Assembly (NCBI GenBank): GCA_944362615.1
Contig: CALVTM010000001.1
Span: 1-64,000 of the forward strand
Direction: 5' to 3'
DNA length: 64,000 bases
Source: an uncultured Clostridia bacterium
Lineage (GTDB): Bacteria; Bacillota; Clostridia; Christensenellales; Pumilibacteraceae
Program-made: the position numbers and the translations under genes
The notes under the pieces: generated by a model
What the model saw: the letters and a program-made list of their open reading frames with translations, nothing else
What the model was told of the DNA's origin: nothing
Databases searched by the model: none
Shown: piece by piece, positions 8,540-17,091 of the stretch
How positions within the stretch are numbered: the stretch's first letter is position 1
How the letters are laid out: each line of letters opens with the position of its first letter

Positions 8540-9535
8540 TCATACAAACAATTCGTCGTCACATGCCGCGCCTATGTTATCAAGCAATGTTTTTACATCC
8601 GACATTGAGGCATCAGCATCTTTGTAGGCGACGTTAAGTTTATCATATGCTTTTTTTATAACCGGAGCTTTAAGGCTAAAGCCTTCAATGCCTGCGGCTT
8701 TATCGGCAACCGTGTCTATCTCAGTGTTGAATTTTTCAACGCTTACGCTTACCCTTTCATCTATCACATCAACAAGATCCGGAGCTTTTTCAAGTATATC
8801 CGCACGAACGAAAAGTCCTGCCATCGGAAAGTCTTTCCCCGTAAGCTCTTTATACACCTCAGATACTGATGCAAGTACAGTTACGTTACTACCCTGACTC
8901 TGAACACCGGTTATTGCCGGCTGAGCAAATATTGCAGTCATGGGATCACCTTTTACATATGATTGCTGTATTACGGTGGCATCAGCGCCGTTCAGCTGAA
9001 CATCAGCACCGGCTTCGCCGAACAAATACTCGACGCTCTTTCCGGGGATAGCGGCAAGTCCTATAGTGGATATTGCCGTTCCGTCAAATTGCATCAGAAA
9101 TTCTTTTGCGCCATCTGTCGTATCTTCGAATTCTTCTCTTGCTTTATACGCATCGCTGTTTGTCGTAAAATACACTACACCCCAGCTCGTTACGTTTACA
9201 AGTTTATAATCATACTGCGCGTTACCGGCTTTATATCCCGCGTGTATCTGCGCTCCGACATTGATCGGCGCGACGATAAAATCTGCATCACCGCTCAGCA
9301 TAAGCGCGTTTACGTTAGCCTCTCCTGTCACCGTATAAGTCATATCCGCAGTCGAACCGTTATCATAAGTGAAGTCTTCACCCCACATATCTGCAAGAGC
9401 AAGAACCGGTGCTCCGTCCGGCGCATATAAACTGTAACTGTCCGTAGTAGTAGTATTTCCGCCGCACGCCGCAAAAGCCGAAACGGACAGAACAAACACC
9501 AGGCTCAGCATTGCTGCAGTTAAAAATTTTTTCAT
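8540..9535 (-). CDS. ABC transporter substrate-binding lipoprotein (NMT1/SsuA-like)
   Basis: A 331-residue exported lipoprotein. The signal peptide MKKFLTAAMLSLVFVLSVSA ends in the lipobox AFAAC with the acylated cysteine near residue 24, followed by a low-complexity TTTT linker. The body has the two-lobed periplasmic-binding-protein character, with a segment starting YSLYAPDGAPVLALA typical of NMT1/SsuA-like proteins. It is co-transcribed with the permease that follows after 1 nt. The ribosome site (AAAGGAG) is good. The ligand is not predictable; sulfonates, nitrate or pyrimidine-like compounds are family options. It is transcribed divergently from a Crp/Fnr regulator that probably controls it. 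Confidence 0.88.
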   Translation of the reverse strand: MKKFLTAAMLSLVFVLSVSAFAACGGNTTTTDSYSLYAPDGAPVLALADMWGEDFTYDNGSTADMTYTVTGEANVNALMLSGDADFIVAPINVGAQIHAGYKAGNAQYDYKLVNVTSWGVVYFTTNSDAYKAREEFEDTTDGAKEFLMQFDGTAISTIGLAAIPGKSVEYLFGEAGADVQLNGADATVIQQSYVKGDPMTAIFAQPAITGVQSQGSNVTVLASVSEVYKELTGKDFPMAGLFVRADILEKAPDLVDVIDERVSVSVEKFNTEIDTVADKAAGIEGFSLKAPVIKKAYDKLNVAYKDADASMSDVKTLLDNIGAACDDELFV

Positions 9536-9561
9536 ATTTTATCTCCTTTGATTCACTGTCA

Positions 9562-9590
9562 TTGACAATTCAGACATATTATATTATAAT
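9562..9590 (+). promoter_or_regulatory. Promoter of the Crp/Fnr-type regulator gene
   Basis: TTGACA (9562-9567) and TATAAT (9585-9590) are exactly 17 bp apart. The expected start near 9597 places the 24-bp palindrome at 9601-9624 immediately downstream. A minus-strand TATAAT (9588-9583) overlaps it and may serve the divergent lipoprotein gene. Confidence 0.85.
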
Positions 9591-9600
9591 AAAATTATAA

Positions 9601-9624
9601 AAAATGTTGTTTAAACAACATTTT
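9601..9624. promoter_or_regulatory. Perfect 24-bp palindromic operator
   Basis: AAAATGTTGTTT followed by its exact reverse complement. It lies between the divergent lipoprotein gene and the Crp/Fnr gene: just downstream of the regulator's expected start, and over the position of the -35 box of the lipoprotein promoter. The core TTGTT-N2-AACAA has the symmetry of Crp/Fnr-family sites. Autorepression plus control of the transporter is the simplest reading. Confidence 0.7.
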
Positions 9625-9643
9625 ACAATTATCGGGAGAAAAA

Positions 9644-10300
9644 ATGGATTTACGTACGGTAGAAACAGTAGCGCAGAGTCCGCTAATGGCGGGGATAAGC
9701 GATGTTGAAAAACTACTCGAGTGTTTCGGCGCGAGAAAAAGAAAATTTCCGAAAGATGCTGAAATAGTGGGTTACGGTGAAGACGCTGCAATAGTTATAA
9801 TTACAAAAGGAAGTGCATACGCCGTTAATGAAGATTATTCGGGTAACAGAAATATCATAAATTTAGTGGACACAAAAAGTCAATACGGTATCGCATTTGT
9901 GTACTCCGGGCACGCCGTAACAACAAGATTGGTCGCAGCCGAAGCTTGCGATGCAGTTATCATGAACGGCGAACGGCTGCATAAACCATGCGAAAATAAC
10001 TGCGCAGATCATACGACATTTTTATATAACGCACTTTCTGTAGTGTCACGCGCAAGCGTAAACTATCTTGAAAAAATAGAACATTTGTCACGCCGCTCAT
10101 TGCGCGATAAGATCATGTCTTTTCTTGTCGCACAATCGATAAAATACAATAGCCGCGAATTTGATATACCCTTTTCGCGGCAGGAACTTGCAGACTATCT
10201 TGCTGCAGACAGAAGTGCGCTTTCCGCTGAACTGAGCCGCATGAAAGCTGCCGGTATTATCGATTATAATATGCGACGTTTTAAATTACTGCATACCTGA
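9644..10300 (+). CDS. Crp/Fnr-family transcriptional regulator
   Basis: A 218-residue protein. Residues about 15-130 form a degenerate cyclic-nucleotide-binding-type beta-roll. A dimerisation helix follows (SRASVNYLEKIEHLSRRSL), then a C-terminal winged helix with the recognition helix SRQELADYLAADRSALSAEL near residues 175-195. There is no Fnr-type N-terminal cysteine cluster, so an Fe-S sensor is unlikely; the ligand is unknown. The ribosome site CGGGAG precedes the ATG. The 24-bp palindrome in its leader and the divergent ABC operon suggest it regulates itself and that transporter. Confidence 0.87.
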   Translation: MDLRTVETVAQSPLMAGISDVEKLLECFGARKRKFPKDAEIVGYGEDAAIVIITKGSAYAVNEDYSGNRNIINLVDTKSQYGIAFVYSGHAVTTRLVAAEACDAVIMNGERLHKPCENNCADHTTFLYNALSVVSRASVNYLEKIEHLSRRSLRDKIMSFLVAQSIKYNSREFDIPFSRQELADYLAADRSALSAELSRMKAAGIIDYNMRRFKLLHT

Positions 10301-10310
10301 TTGCCAATAT

Positions 10311-10352
10311 AATAAATTACCGGCAGCGGATATCCGCTGCCGGTAATTTATT
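10311..10352. terminator. Perfect 42-bp palindrome, bidirectional terminator
   Basis: AATAAATTACCGGCAGCGGAT is followed at once by its exact reverse complement. It separates two convergent genes (the Crp/Fnr regulator and hydA) with A/T-rich outer arms and a GC core, the expected form of a terminator serving both strands. Confidence 0.88.
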
Positions 10353-10364
10353 AATTTTGATTTA

Positions 10365-12086
10365 TCAATACTTTTCTCTCGGAGTATACTCGGTATGCAG
10401 ACAATCGTGAGCCTTATGGCTTCCGGGCTGCTCGAAATACTCATTATAAAGCATCTTTATGGTAGGACTGTCATGCGACGCACGCAATTCCATTTTCTTA
10501 TCCAGATTGTACAGAGCTTTGGAGCGCAAACCGCAAAGATCCACGGAGCTGTTACGGATACTGTCGCTGAGTGTAGGCTGACCGCCGCCGTTTATGCAGC
10601 CTCCGGGACAAGCCATTATTTCAATAAAGTTGTAATCCTTCTTTCCGCTCTTGACTGCCTCGACGATTTTACGCGCGTTCGCAAGTCCGGATGCAACTGC
10701 AACTTTTACGGTTATTCCGGCAACCTTGTACTTAGCTTCCTTTATGGGATTTACGCCGCGTACTTCTTTGAAATCGATCATTTCAAATTTACCGTCAAGC
10801 ATATGCGCCGCAGTTCTTAAAGCCGCTTCCATAACACCGCCGGTCGCACCGAAGATAGCGCCGCCGCCAGTTGCGATACGGAACGGGTCATCATACTGCT
10901 CTTCTGGAAGTTCATTGAACTTTATGCCGGCAGTTTTTATCATTCTCGCAAGCTCACGGGTAGTCAGTGCGACGTCTACGTCCTTATGGAATTCCGATCT
11001 GCCGACTTCGTATTTCTTGGCGGTGCAAGGAATTACGCTGACAACGAATAATTTATCAGGGTCGATATCGTTCTTCTCACAATAGTATGTTTTAAGAACC
11101 GCACCGAACATCTGCTGCGGAGACTTACAGGTGGATATATTGCCGAGCATTTCCGGATAATTGTGCTCCATGAATTTGATCCATCCGGGGCAGCATGACG
11201 TAAACATCGGAAGAGGCTTATTCTTAGTAATGCGCTCGACAAGCTCATTAGCTTCTTCAAGTATGGTGAGGTCGGCGGTAACATCCATATTGAATACTTC
11301 CACATTACCCAGACGACGTATCGCCGCAACCATCTTACCTTCTACATTCGTTCCTACGGGATATCCGAATTCTTCTCCGAGCGTCGCTCTTACAGAAGGT
11401 GCGGTAAAGAATATTACTTTCTTGTCAGGATCTGCCATTGCTTTCCATACGGCATCAGTATTACTCTTTTCCGTAAGCGCACCTACAGGACATGCAACGA
11501 TGCACTGACCACATCCGACGCAGTTGGACTCTATCGTAGGTCTTTCAAACGCAGCACCGATATGAACGGCATATCCTCTGCCTATAGGTCCTATAGCTTC
11601 CACGCTCTGCAGATTCTTACATGCAGCAACACAACGACGGCAGTTTATGCACTTATCGTTATCACGAATAAGGAACGGCGAAGACGTATCAAGCGGCGTT
11701 TCCTTATTCTCGCCCGCAAATCTGTCCTCATCTGCTCCGTATTCCAAAGATAATCTCTGCAACTCACACGTAGTATTGCGCAAACATGACAGACACTTTT
11801 TCTTATGCGATGAAAGCAGCAGCTCAAGCGTCATTTTACGCGACTGTCTGCACTTGGGCGTGTTCGTCTGTACTTCCATACCCTCGCTCACCGGATATAC
11901 GCATGCGGCAACAAGTCCGCGCGCACCCGTTGCTTCAACAACGCACATACGGCAGGATCCCGCACAATTTACGCCTTTCAAATAGCAGAGGGTGGGTATT
12001 TCTACATTTGCGGCATTTGCCGCCTGTAATATTGTGCTCCCTTCGGGCACAGATACGCTGATTCCGTTTATCTTGAGATTTACCAT
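10365..12086 (-). CDS. hydA: [FeFe] hydrogenase catalytic subunit, HydA of a HydABC-type complex
   Basis: A 573-residue enzyme that reduces protons to H2. The order is an N-terminal [2Fe-2S] plant-type ferredoxin domain (CYLKGVNCAGSCRMC), a His/Cys NuoG-type cluster region, a double [4Fe-4S] ferredoxin (CINCRRCVAAC and CVGCGQCIVAC), and then the H-cluster domain. H-cluster motifs are TSCCPGW near 296, IPCTAKKYE near 352 and MACPGGCINGG near 491. The second motif has Ile where most enzymes have Met before PC. It lies 11 bp after hydB with a GGAGG site, so hydC-hydB-hydA is one operon. Family knowledge: such trimers often bifurcate electrons, oxidising NADH and reduced ferredoxin together. Confidence 0.95.
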   Translation of the reverse strand: MVNLKINGISVSVPEGSTILQAANAANVEIPTLCYLKGVNCAGSCRMCVVEATGARGLVAACVYPVSEGMEVQTNTPKCRQSRKMTLELLLSSHKKKCLSCLRNTTCELQRLSLEYGADEDRFAGENKETPLDTSSPFLIRDNDKCINCRRCVAACKNLQSVEAIGPIGRGYAVHIGAAFERPTIESNCVGCGQCIVACPVGALTEKSNTDAVWKAMADPDKKVIFFTAPSVRATLGEEFGYPVGTNVEGKMVAAIRRLGNVEVFNMDVTADLTILEEANELVERITKNKPLPMFTSCCPGWIKFMEHNYPEMLGNISTCKSPQQMFGAVLKTYYCEKNDIDPDKLFVVSVIPCTAKKYEVGRSEFHKDVDVALTTRELARMIKTAGIKFNELPEEQYDDPFRIATGGGAIFGATGGVMEAALRTAAHMLDGKFEMIDFKEVRGVNPIKEAKYKVAGITVKVAVASGLANARKIVEAVKSGKKDYNFIEIMACPGGCINGGGQPTLSDSIRNSSVDLCGLRSKALYNLDKKMELRASHDSPTIKMLYNEYFEQPGSHKAHDCLHTEYTPREKY

Positions 12087-12097
12087 ATTTCCCTCCG

Positions 12098-13990
12098 TTA
12101 CTTCTTTATGATCGCGCCGAAATTACACTTGGTTATGCACACACCGCATCTGATACACTTGGTCGTGTCGATAGCGTGAGGCTGTTTGAGATTACCTTCG
12201 ATCGCGCCTACAGGACAGTTACGCTTACATAACGTACATCCGCGACATTTATCGGGAACTATGTAGTAAGACAACAACGCTTTACATACGCCTGCCGTAC
12301 ATTTCTTATCAATAATGTGCGCACGGTATTCGTCCTCGAAATATCTGAGTGTAGAAAGTATCGGATTGGGCGCAGACTGACCGAGTGCACAAAGCGAAGA
12401 TGCCTGCATATGTTCTGCAAGATCGTGGATTTTGTCCAGATCGGAAAGCTCGCCCTTACCCTTTGTTATCTTTGTAAGAAGCTCCAGCAATCTCTTTGTA
12501 CCTATACGGCAGGGGTTACATTTACCGCATGATTCGTCTGCCGTAAACTCGAGATAGAATTTGGATATATCCACCATACAGGTGTCCTCATCCAATATGA
12601 TCATACCGCCGCTACCCATCATCGAACCGATCTTTTTAAGATTCTCGTAATCTATGGGAACGTCCATGCAACTTGCGGGGATACATCCGCCGGAAGGTCC
12701 GCCGGTCTGTGCCGCTTTGAACTTTTTACCGTTCGGTATTCCGCCACCGATCTCTTCGACGATCGTACGCAGCGTAGTTCCCATCGGCACTTCAACAAGT
12801 CCTACATTAGTTATCTTTCCGCCGAGAGCAAAGACTTTCGTACCCTTGCTGTTTTCGGTACCTATTGATGAGAACCATTTTGCACCCTTCATGATTATCG
12901 GGTTGATGTTTGCCCACGTTTCTACGTTATTAAGAATAGTAGGTCTGCCGAAAAGTCCCTTTACCGCAGGGAACGGAGGACGAGGACGAGGTTCACCGCG
13001 GTGTCCTTCAATACTCGTCATAAGAGCCGTCTCTTCACCGCATACGAATGCGCCGGCTCCAAGACGTATTTCAATATCAAAGTCAAATCCCGTGCCGAGA
13101 ATATTCTTACCTATAAGCCCGTACTCTTTTGCCTGCTTGATTGCAACCTGAAGACGATGAACGGCTATCGGATATTCTGCACGGACATATATGTAACCCT
13201 GGTTGGACCCTATCGTATATCCGGCGATCGCCATTGCTTCAAGTACGCTGTGCGGGTCACCCTCAAGTATGGATCTGTCCATGAATGCGCCGGGGTCGCC
13301 CTCATCGGCATTACAACAAACATACTTTATATCGCCCTGTGATGCCTTGGCAAACGCCCACTTTCTTCCGGTCGGGAAACCAGCGCCGCCACGACCGCGC
13401 AGTCCGGACGCAAGCATCTCTTCGATAACCTGGTCGGGCGTCATTGTCGTAAGGACTTTTGCAAGCGCCTGATAATCGCCTGCTCCTATCGCTTCGTTGA
13501 TATCCTCTGCTGCAATAAGCCCGCAGTTTCTGAGCGCTATACGCATTTGTCTCTTGTAGAACGGTGTTTCAAGGAACGGCTGTATACTTCCGTCCGGCAT
13601 TAAAGTACCGCTGTAAAGATATTCTTTAATAACGTCGCCGCCGGGAATAAGGTGTCTTTCAACAACCATTTTCGCATGCGCCGGGGTCATCTGCGAATAG
13701 AACGCACCCTCGGGATATACTATCATTATAGGACCAAGCGCACATAAACCGAAACATCCGGTCTTTATAACAAGAACATCGTTGATCCCCTGTTCTTTAA
13801 GCGTCGATTCAAGTACTTCTATGATCTCTTTTGAACGCGACGACGTACAACCCGTACCGCCGCATACAAGTACCTGCTTACGGTAACCGGTCGCCTGTTC
13901 CAGTTTTGCGCTCTGCTCTCCGATAAGCTGTCTTACTTTTATAAGATCGGCGTATCTTGCCTTGATTTCATTAAGTTCAGCTACAGTCAT
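12098..13990 (-). CDS. hydB: Hydrogenase beta subunit, NuoF-like diaphorase (HydB)
   Basis: A 630-residue flavoprotein subunit. It has an N-terminal thioredoxin-like [2Fe-2S] domain (VCGGTGCTSSRS, later GCFGLCALGP). The NuoF core carries the FMN/NAD(H)-binding motif GRGGAGFPTGRKW near 195 and GAGAFVCGEETALM. A [4Fe-4S] site (ESCGKCNPCRIGTKR) follows, and a C-terminal double ferredoxin (CRGCTLCKRNCPVGAI and CIRCGVCITKCNFGAI). This order is that of bifurcating HydB rather than respiratory NuoF. It starts one base inside the stop of hydC (TAATG) and precedes hydA by 11 bp. It is the NAD(H)-reactive unit of the soluble hydrogenase. Confidence 0.95.
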   Translation of the reverse strand: MTVAELNEIKARYADLIKVRQLIGEQSAKLEQATGYRKQVLVCGGTGCTSSRSKEIIEVLESTLKEQGINDVLVIKTGCFGLCALGPIMIVYPEGAFYSQMTPAHAKMVVERHLIPGGDVIKEYLYSGTLMPDGSIQPFLETPFYKRQMRIALRNCGLIAAEDINEAIGAGDYQALAKVLTTMTPDQVIEEMLASGLRGRGGAGFPTGRKWAFAKASQGDIKYVCCNADEGDPGAFMDRSILEGDPHSVLEAMAIAGYTIGSNQGYIYVRAEYPIAVHRLQVAIKQAKEYGLIGKNILGTGFDFDIEIRLGAGAFVCGEETALMTSIEGHRGEPRPRPPFPAVKGLFGRPTILNNVETWANINPIIMKGAKWFSSIGTENSKGTKVFALGGKITNVGLVEVPMGTTLRTIVEEIGGGIPNGKKFKAAQTGGPSGGCIPASCMDVPIDYENLKKIGSMMGSGGMIILDEDTCMVDISKFYLEFTADESCGKCNPCRIGTKRLLELLTKITKGKGELSDLDKIHDLAEHMQASSLCALGQSAPNPILSTLRYFEDEYRAHIIDKKCTAGVCKALLSYYIVPDKCRGCTLCKRNCPVGAIEGNLKQPHAIDTTKCIRCGVCITKCNFGAIIKK

Positions 13991-14490
13991 TATTTCTTGC
14001 CCTCCCTGTAAGGCTGAAGAATATCATCCAGCATATCAACATTGAGCTTGCCGTAAACGTCATCGTCTATCATCATAACAGGCGCAAGACCACATGCACC
14101 GACACAACGGCAGGAGTCAAGCGAGAATAAACCGTCAACAGTGCATTCACCGCACTTGACACCTAACTTCTTTTCAAGCGCCGCAAGTATCTTATCTGCT
14201 CCTTTTACATAGCAGGCAGTGCCGAGGCAAAGACTGATCCTGTGCTTTCCTTTGGGCGTAAGTGAAAATTGAGTATAGAACGTAGCAACACCGTATACTT
14301 CGGAAAGCGATATTCCCAATCCGTCGCTTATCATCGTCTGGACTTCTATGGGAAGATATCCATATATAGCCTGCGCTTCCTGAAGAACGGGCATCAGGCA
14401 ACCGGGAGTGGACTTATGCTCTTCAATGACTTTTTTGAGCTTTTCCGCCTGCTCCGGCGTACCCTGAAAACCAAGGTTTTGACCCTTCAT
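13990..14490 (-). CDS. hydC: Hydrogenase gamma subunit, NuoE-like [2Fe-2S] protein (HydC)
   Basis: A protein of about 166 residues with the NuoE thioredoxin-like fold. The [2Fe-2S] ligands are visible in CLGTACYVKGA and in the later DSCRCVGACGLAP. I chose the ATG at 14490 because GGAGG lies 6 nt upstream; an adjacent ATG at 14493 is also possible. It is the first gene of the hydC-hydB-hydA operon behind a good promoter at 14527-14555, and its stop overlaps the hydB start by one base. Role: electron transfer between HydB and HydA in the cytoplasmic complex. Confidence 0.94.
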   Translation of the reverse strand: MKGQNLGFQGTPEQAEKLKKVIEEHKSTPGCLMPVLQEAQAIYGYLPIEVQTMISDGLGISLSEVYGVATFYTQFSLTPKGKHRISLCLGTACYVKGADKILAALEKKLGVKCGECTVDGLFSLDSCRCVGACGLAPVMMIDDDVYGKLNVDMLDDILQPYREGKK

Positions 14491-14526
14491 CATGTACCTC
14501 CGTAATAAAATTACATCATCTGAAAT

Positions 14527-14555
14527 ATTATAACAAAATGCGTCGTGAATGTAAA
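14527..14555 (-). promoter_or_regulatory. hydCBA promoter
   Basis: On the minus strand TTTACA (14555-14550) and TATAAT (14532-14527) are 17 bp apart, about 37 bp ahead of the hydC start. The rest of the 309-bp stretch between hydC and the tRNA at 14800 is A/T-rich and holds only the tRNA promoter. Confidence 0.8.
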
Positions 14556-14728
14556 TAGGATTTAACCGTAATTTTTTCAATTTTTAAATATTTTAATTGC
14601 AAATAATGTTTTTACTCTATTTCTATAAAAAAATGGAAAATTTAAAGATAAAAAACCATAAATAACAAAGTGTAATACAACTCATAATAAGTTTTTTAAT
14701 CCACACGCTGAAAAGTTACAAATATTTC

Positions 14729-14758
14729 TTGACAATATATAATAAGTTTTGGTATAAT
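14729..14758 (+). promoter_or_regulatory. Promoter of tRNA-Ser(GCU)
   Basis: TTGACA (14729-14734) and TATAAT (14753-14758) with an 18-bp spacer, 41 bp before the tRNA. Confidence 0.85.
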
Positions 14759-14799
14759 CTTCATGTTGTTTCGAAAGAATATAAAAACTTGAGCAATAA

Positions 14800-14892
14800 G
14801 GAGAAGTACCCAAGAGGCTCAAGGGGCTCCCCTGCTAAGGGAGTAGTATGGATTAAACCGTAGCGAGGGTTCGAATCCCTCCTTCTCCGCCA
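14800..14892 (+). tRNA. tRNA-Ser (anticodon GCU, decodes AGC/AGU)
   Basis: A class II tRNA with a long variable arm. The acceptor stem is GGAGAAG/CTTCTCC, with discriminator G and an encoded CCA. The anticodon loop CTGCTAA sits on the stem CTCCC/GGGAG, and the T-arm is GAGGG-TTCGAAT-CCCTC. It has its own promoter and its own terminator. Confidence 0.96.
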
Positions 14893-14898
14893 TTAGCG

Positions 14899-14937
14899 AA
14901 TAATACGAACTCTGAAAACGGGTTCGTATTATTTTTT
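14899..14937 (+). terminator. Terminator of tRNA-Ser(GCU)
   Basis: A 12-bp stem AATAATACGAAC / GTTCGTATTATT followed by a T-run, 6 bp past the CCA end. Confidence 0.9.
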
Positions 14938-14978
14938 GCCGTCGATTACTTCGGCATCATCGTTGAACGAAATTAAAA

Positions 14979-15005
14979 CAGTCAGCCCGAACAAAGGGCT
15001 GACTG
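14979..15005 (-). terminator. Terminator of the AbrB-ABC operon
   Basis: A perfect 10-bp stem CAGTCAGCCC / GGGCTGACTG, followed on the minus strand by TTTTAATTT. It lies 85 bp past the permease stop. Confidence 0.85.
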
Positions 15006-15089
15006 GGCAAATTTAAGGACTATATAAGTTTTTACTCTTTTATTCTTCAAATGGATCTTTTAACTTCTCATTACGCTGAGCTATATTAT

Positions 15090-15746
15090 TTACAAGTCTA
15101 CTCTTTGAAAATTTTTTATTGATAGTTTACAGCTCACGGCAGATAAAACGGCATAGATGACAATTCCTATCGCAAGAGCCACTGATTTGGCACCAGTATT
15201 TTCGGAATTGAGTCCGTTCAGGGTTGTAGAATAGAGCGGAGTTACCCAACGCAAAACAATAAAAACGCCGATTACAAAGAATACGACGATTGCGCCTATT
15301 ACAAATGGTACTCCGATTTTATCGGGGTTTTTAAAATAGCGAGGGAAGAAGATCAAATTAAATGTGCCGAGCAAAATCGCCCCGTTGCCTACCAAAACAA
15401 GATTAGCCGATATACCTGCTTGATTGACATATTGCTCCGCAGGCAATACAGCACCTTTTATTGCGGCTATGACACCGACAAGAAATAAAATGATACACTG
15501 TAACCCGAATACCACCAGCATTTTTGCAAAGGGAATATGCTCTTTTTTTACAGGCAATGCGCAGGAAAAAGCAATATCACCGTTTTCCCTTGTCATCATA
15601 CAGCAGAAAAATATCGAAAGGCATGAGAAAAAGAAAATGACTTCATACGGGTAATTCGGCACAAAAACAAGCACGGCAAAAAAGAGAAAGATAAAAGCCG
15701 TAGGGTGCATACAAAGAGCAATTTCTTTTTTAATTAGATTTAACAT
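15090..15746 (-). CDS. ABC-2 type transporter permease
   Basis: A membrane protein of about 218 residues with six predicted hydrophobic segments and few polar loops. The start MLNLIKKEIALCMHPTAF is typical of ABC-2 permeases of the bacitracin/YtrC-like kind. I chose the ATG at 15746, which has an AGGAAA site; an upstream in-frame start would overlap the ATPase gene by more than 70 bp. It overlaps the ATPase gene by 17 bp and is the last gene of an AbrB-ATPase-permease cassette. Substrate unknown; such cassettes are often linked to antimicrobial-peptide stress or cell-envelope functions. Confidence 0.82.
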   Translation of the reverse strand: MLNLIKKEIALCMHPTAFIFLFFAVLVFVPNYPYEVIFFFSCLSIFFCCMMTRENGDIAFSCALPVKKEHIPFAKMLVVFGLQCIILFLVGVIAAIKGAVLPAEQYVNQAGISANLVLVGNGAILLGTFNLIFFPRYFKNPDKIGVPFVIGAIVVFFVIGVFIVLRWVTPLYSTTLNGLNSENTGAKSVALAIGIVIYAVLSAVSCKLSIKNFQRVDL

Positions 15747-16590
15747 GTTTCTTTTCCTCGTTTTCTTTTTCCAAATGTACGATAATATTGTCGATCGTTG
15801 CATCTGTCACGGCTATACTTTCCGATATTTGCATATCACGGGGTAGCAAACCTTCGTAGCCTTTTTTGACCGCCTTCACGCCGATAGCATTGACGGCAGA
15901 TGCGTCGGCAAGAGAAGAAAAATGTGCCAACTTATATTTGCATAGCAATTCTTTCAATGGACACGCCGCAAGAATTTTCCCTTGCGAGATGTAAACGATA
16001 TCGTCTGCAATTCGCATCAGGTCGGACGTTATGTGCGTAGAGAAAAGAACCGATACGCCTTCTTCTCGTACAAGCTGTAAAATAATGTCACAAAACTCCT
16101 CGCGAGAAAGCGGATCAAGGCCGCTTGTCGGTTCGTCCATAATGAGCAATTTTGCACCGTGCGAGAGGGCGAGGGCAAGCGCAAACTTTACTTTCATCCC
16201 TTCGGAAAGCTCTTTTACCTTTTTACTTTCAATAAGTTCGAATTGCGAAAGGAATTTTTCATATTTACTTTGATTCCAAGTCGGATAAAAAGGCGCGTAT
16301 GCTTTGCGTATTGCAGCGAGCGTATTCATAGGATAATATCGAAAACCGCCCCCGACATAACCTATCGTCTGTTTAACAACCATCTCCTCTTTAAGAAAAT
16401 CTTTTCCAAATACAGAGACACTTCCTTCTGCATTGATAAGACGTAAAATACCTTTAATTGTCGTGCTTTTCCCTGCTCCGTTTCTTCCAATAAGTCCGGA
16501 AATATGCCCTTGCTTCACGAAAAAACTTACCTTATCCAACGTGAATTCTGGATAGACTTTTGTTAATTCTCTGACTTCAAGCGCGTTCAT
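15730..16590 (-). CDS. ABC transporter ATP-binding protein
   Basis: A 286-residue ATPase with Walker A GRNGAGKST near 36, a degenerate signature LSEGMKVK in place of LSGGQ, Walker B LLIMDEPTSGLD and an H-loop in STHIT. The family resembles the bacitracin/YtrB-type subunits that pair with ABC-2 permeases. The start at 16590 overlaps the AbrB gene stop as ATGA, and the permease gene begins inside its 3' end, so the three genes are translationally coupled. Confidence 0.9.
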   Translation of the reverse strand: MNALEVRELTKVYPEFTLDKVSFFVKQGHISGLIGRNGAGKSTTIKGILRLINAEGSVSVFGKDFLKEEMVVKQTIGYVGGGFRYYPMNTLAAIRKAYAPFYPTWNQSKYEKFLSQFELIESKKVKELSEGMKVKFALALALSHGAKLLIMDEPTSGLDPLSREEFCDIILQLVREEGVSVLFSTHITSDLMRIADDIVYISQGKILAACPLKELLCKYKLAHFSSLADASAVNAIGVKAVKKGYEGLLPRDMQISESIAVTDATIDNIIVHLEKENEEKKHVKSN

Positions 16591-16814
16591 TTTTTATCTT
16601 TATCTCCGTTTTTAACATTGTTAACAGCATTCCACAGCGTTTCCATATAAGAAAACGGCTGCAAGGCGATACCTTGTCCTTTGTCCGCCATTAAAAGTAA
16701 TGAATCGCCAGTATTCAACGAAAACATATCCCGTACCTCTTTAGGAATAACAATCTGTCCTTTGGGACCGATTTTTACCGTAGTCAGAAACTTACCTTCA
16801 GGAAAACTCTCCAT
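16587..16814 (-). CDS. AbrB/SpoVT-type DNA-binding protein
   Basis: A 75-residue swapped-hairpin DNA-binding protein. The AbrB signature VKIGPKGQIVIPKEVRDMF occupies residues about 13-31, followed by a short basic tail. It opens the cassette AbrB-ATPase-permease and probably autoregulates it. The ribosome site (AAAGGAG, 6 nt) is strong and an ideal promoter lies upstream. It is distinct from the longer SpoVT-like protein at 44.1 kb. Confidence 0.88.
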   Translation of the reverse strand: MESFPEGKFLTTVKIGPKGQIVIPKEVRDMFSLNTGDSLLLMADKGQGIALQPFSYMETLWNAVNNVKNGDKDKK

Positions 16815-16855
16815 AATACACTCCTTTGGTATAATTAGTATTGCTTTTCTTACTT

Positions 16856-16884
16856 ATTATACAAACAAATAAACGAAATGTCAA
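16856..16884 (-). promoter_or_regulatory. Promoter of the AbrB-ABC cassette
   Basis: On the minus strand TTGACA (16884-16879) and TATAAT (16861-16856) are exactly 17 bp apart, about 42 bp ahead of the AbrB gene start. Confidence 0.88.
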
Positions 16885-17021
16885 TAAATAAAACATTTTG
16901 AAAGATAAGATTACAAAAAGATCGTCAATAAGATTTAGCATTATAGAAAGAATAAACTACTACTTCTCCGATCCGCTCAAAAAGCACAACAACTCAATCG
17001 AATCGGTAAAGGAAACAGAAA

Positions 17022-17041
17022 AGCAGTCCAAAGAGACTGCT
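17022..17041 (-). terminator. Hairpin with T-rich tail within the gene remnant
   Basis: AGCAGTC / GACTGCT form a 7-bp stem; on the minus strand TTTCTGTTT follows. It would stop transcripts entering the AbrB-ABC cassette from upstream. Confidence 0.6.
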
Positions 17042-17091
17042 CCTTTATTTGACTTTCTAAGTTCGCACAAAGGCGATAACTCTCCGCCAAA

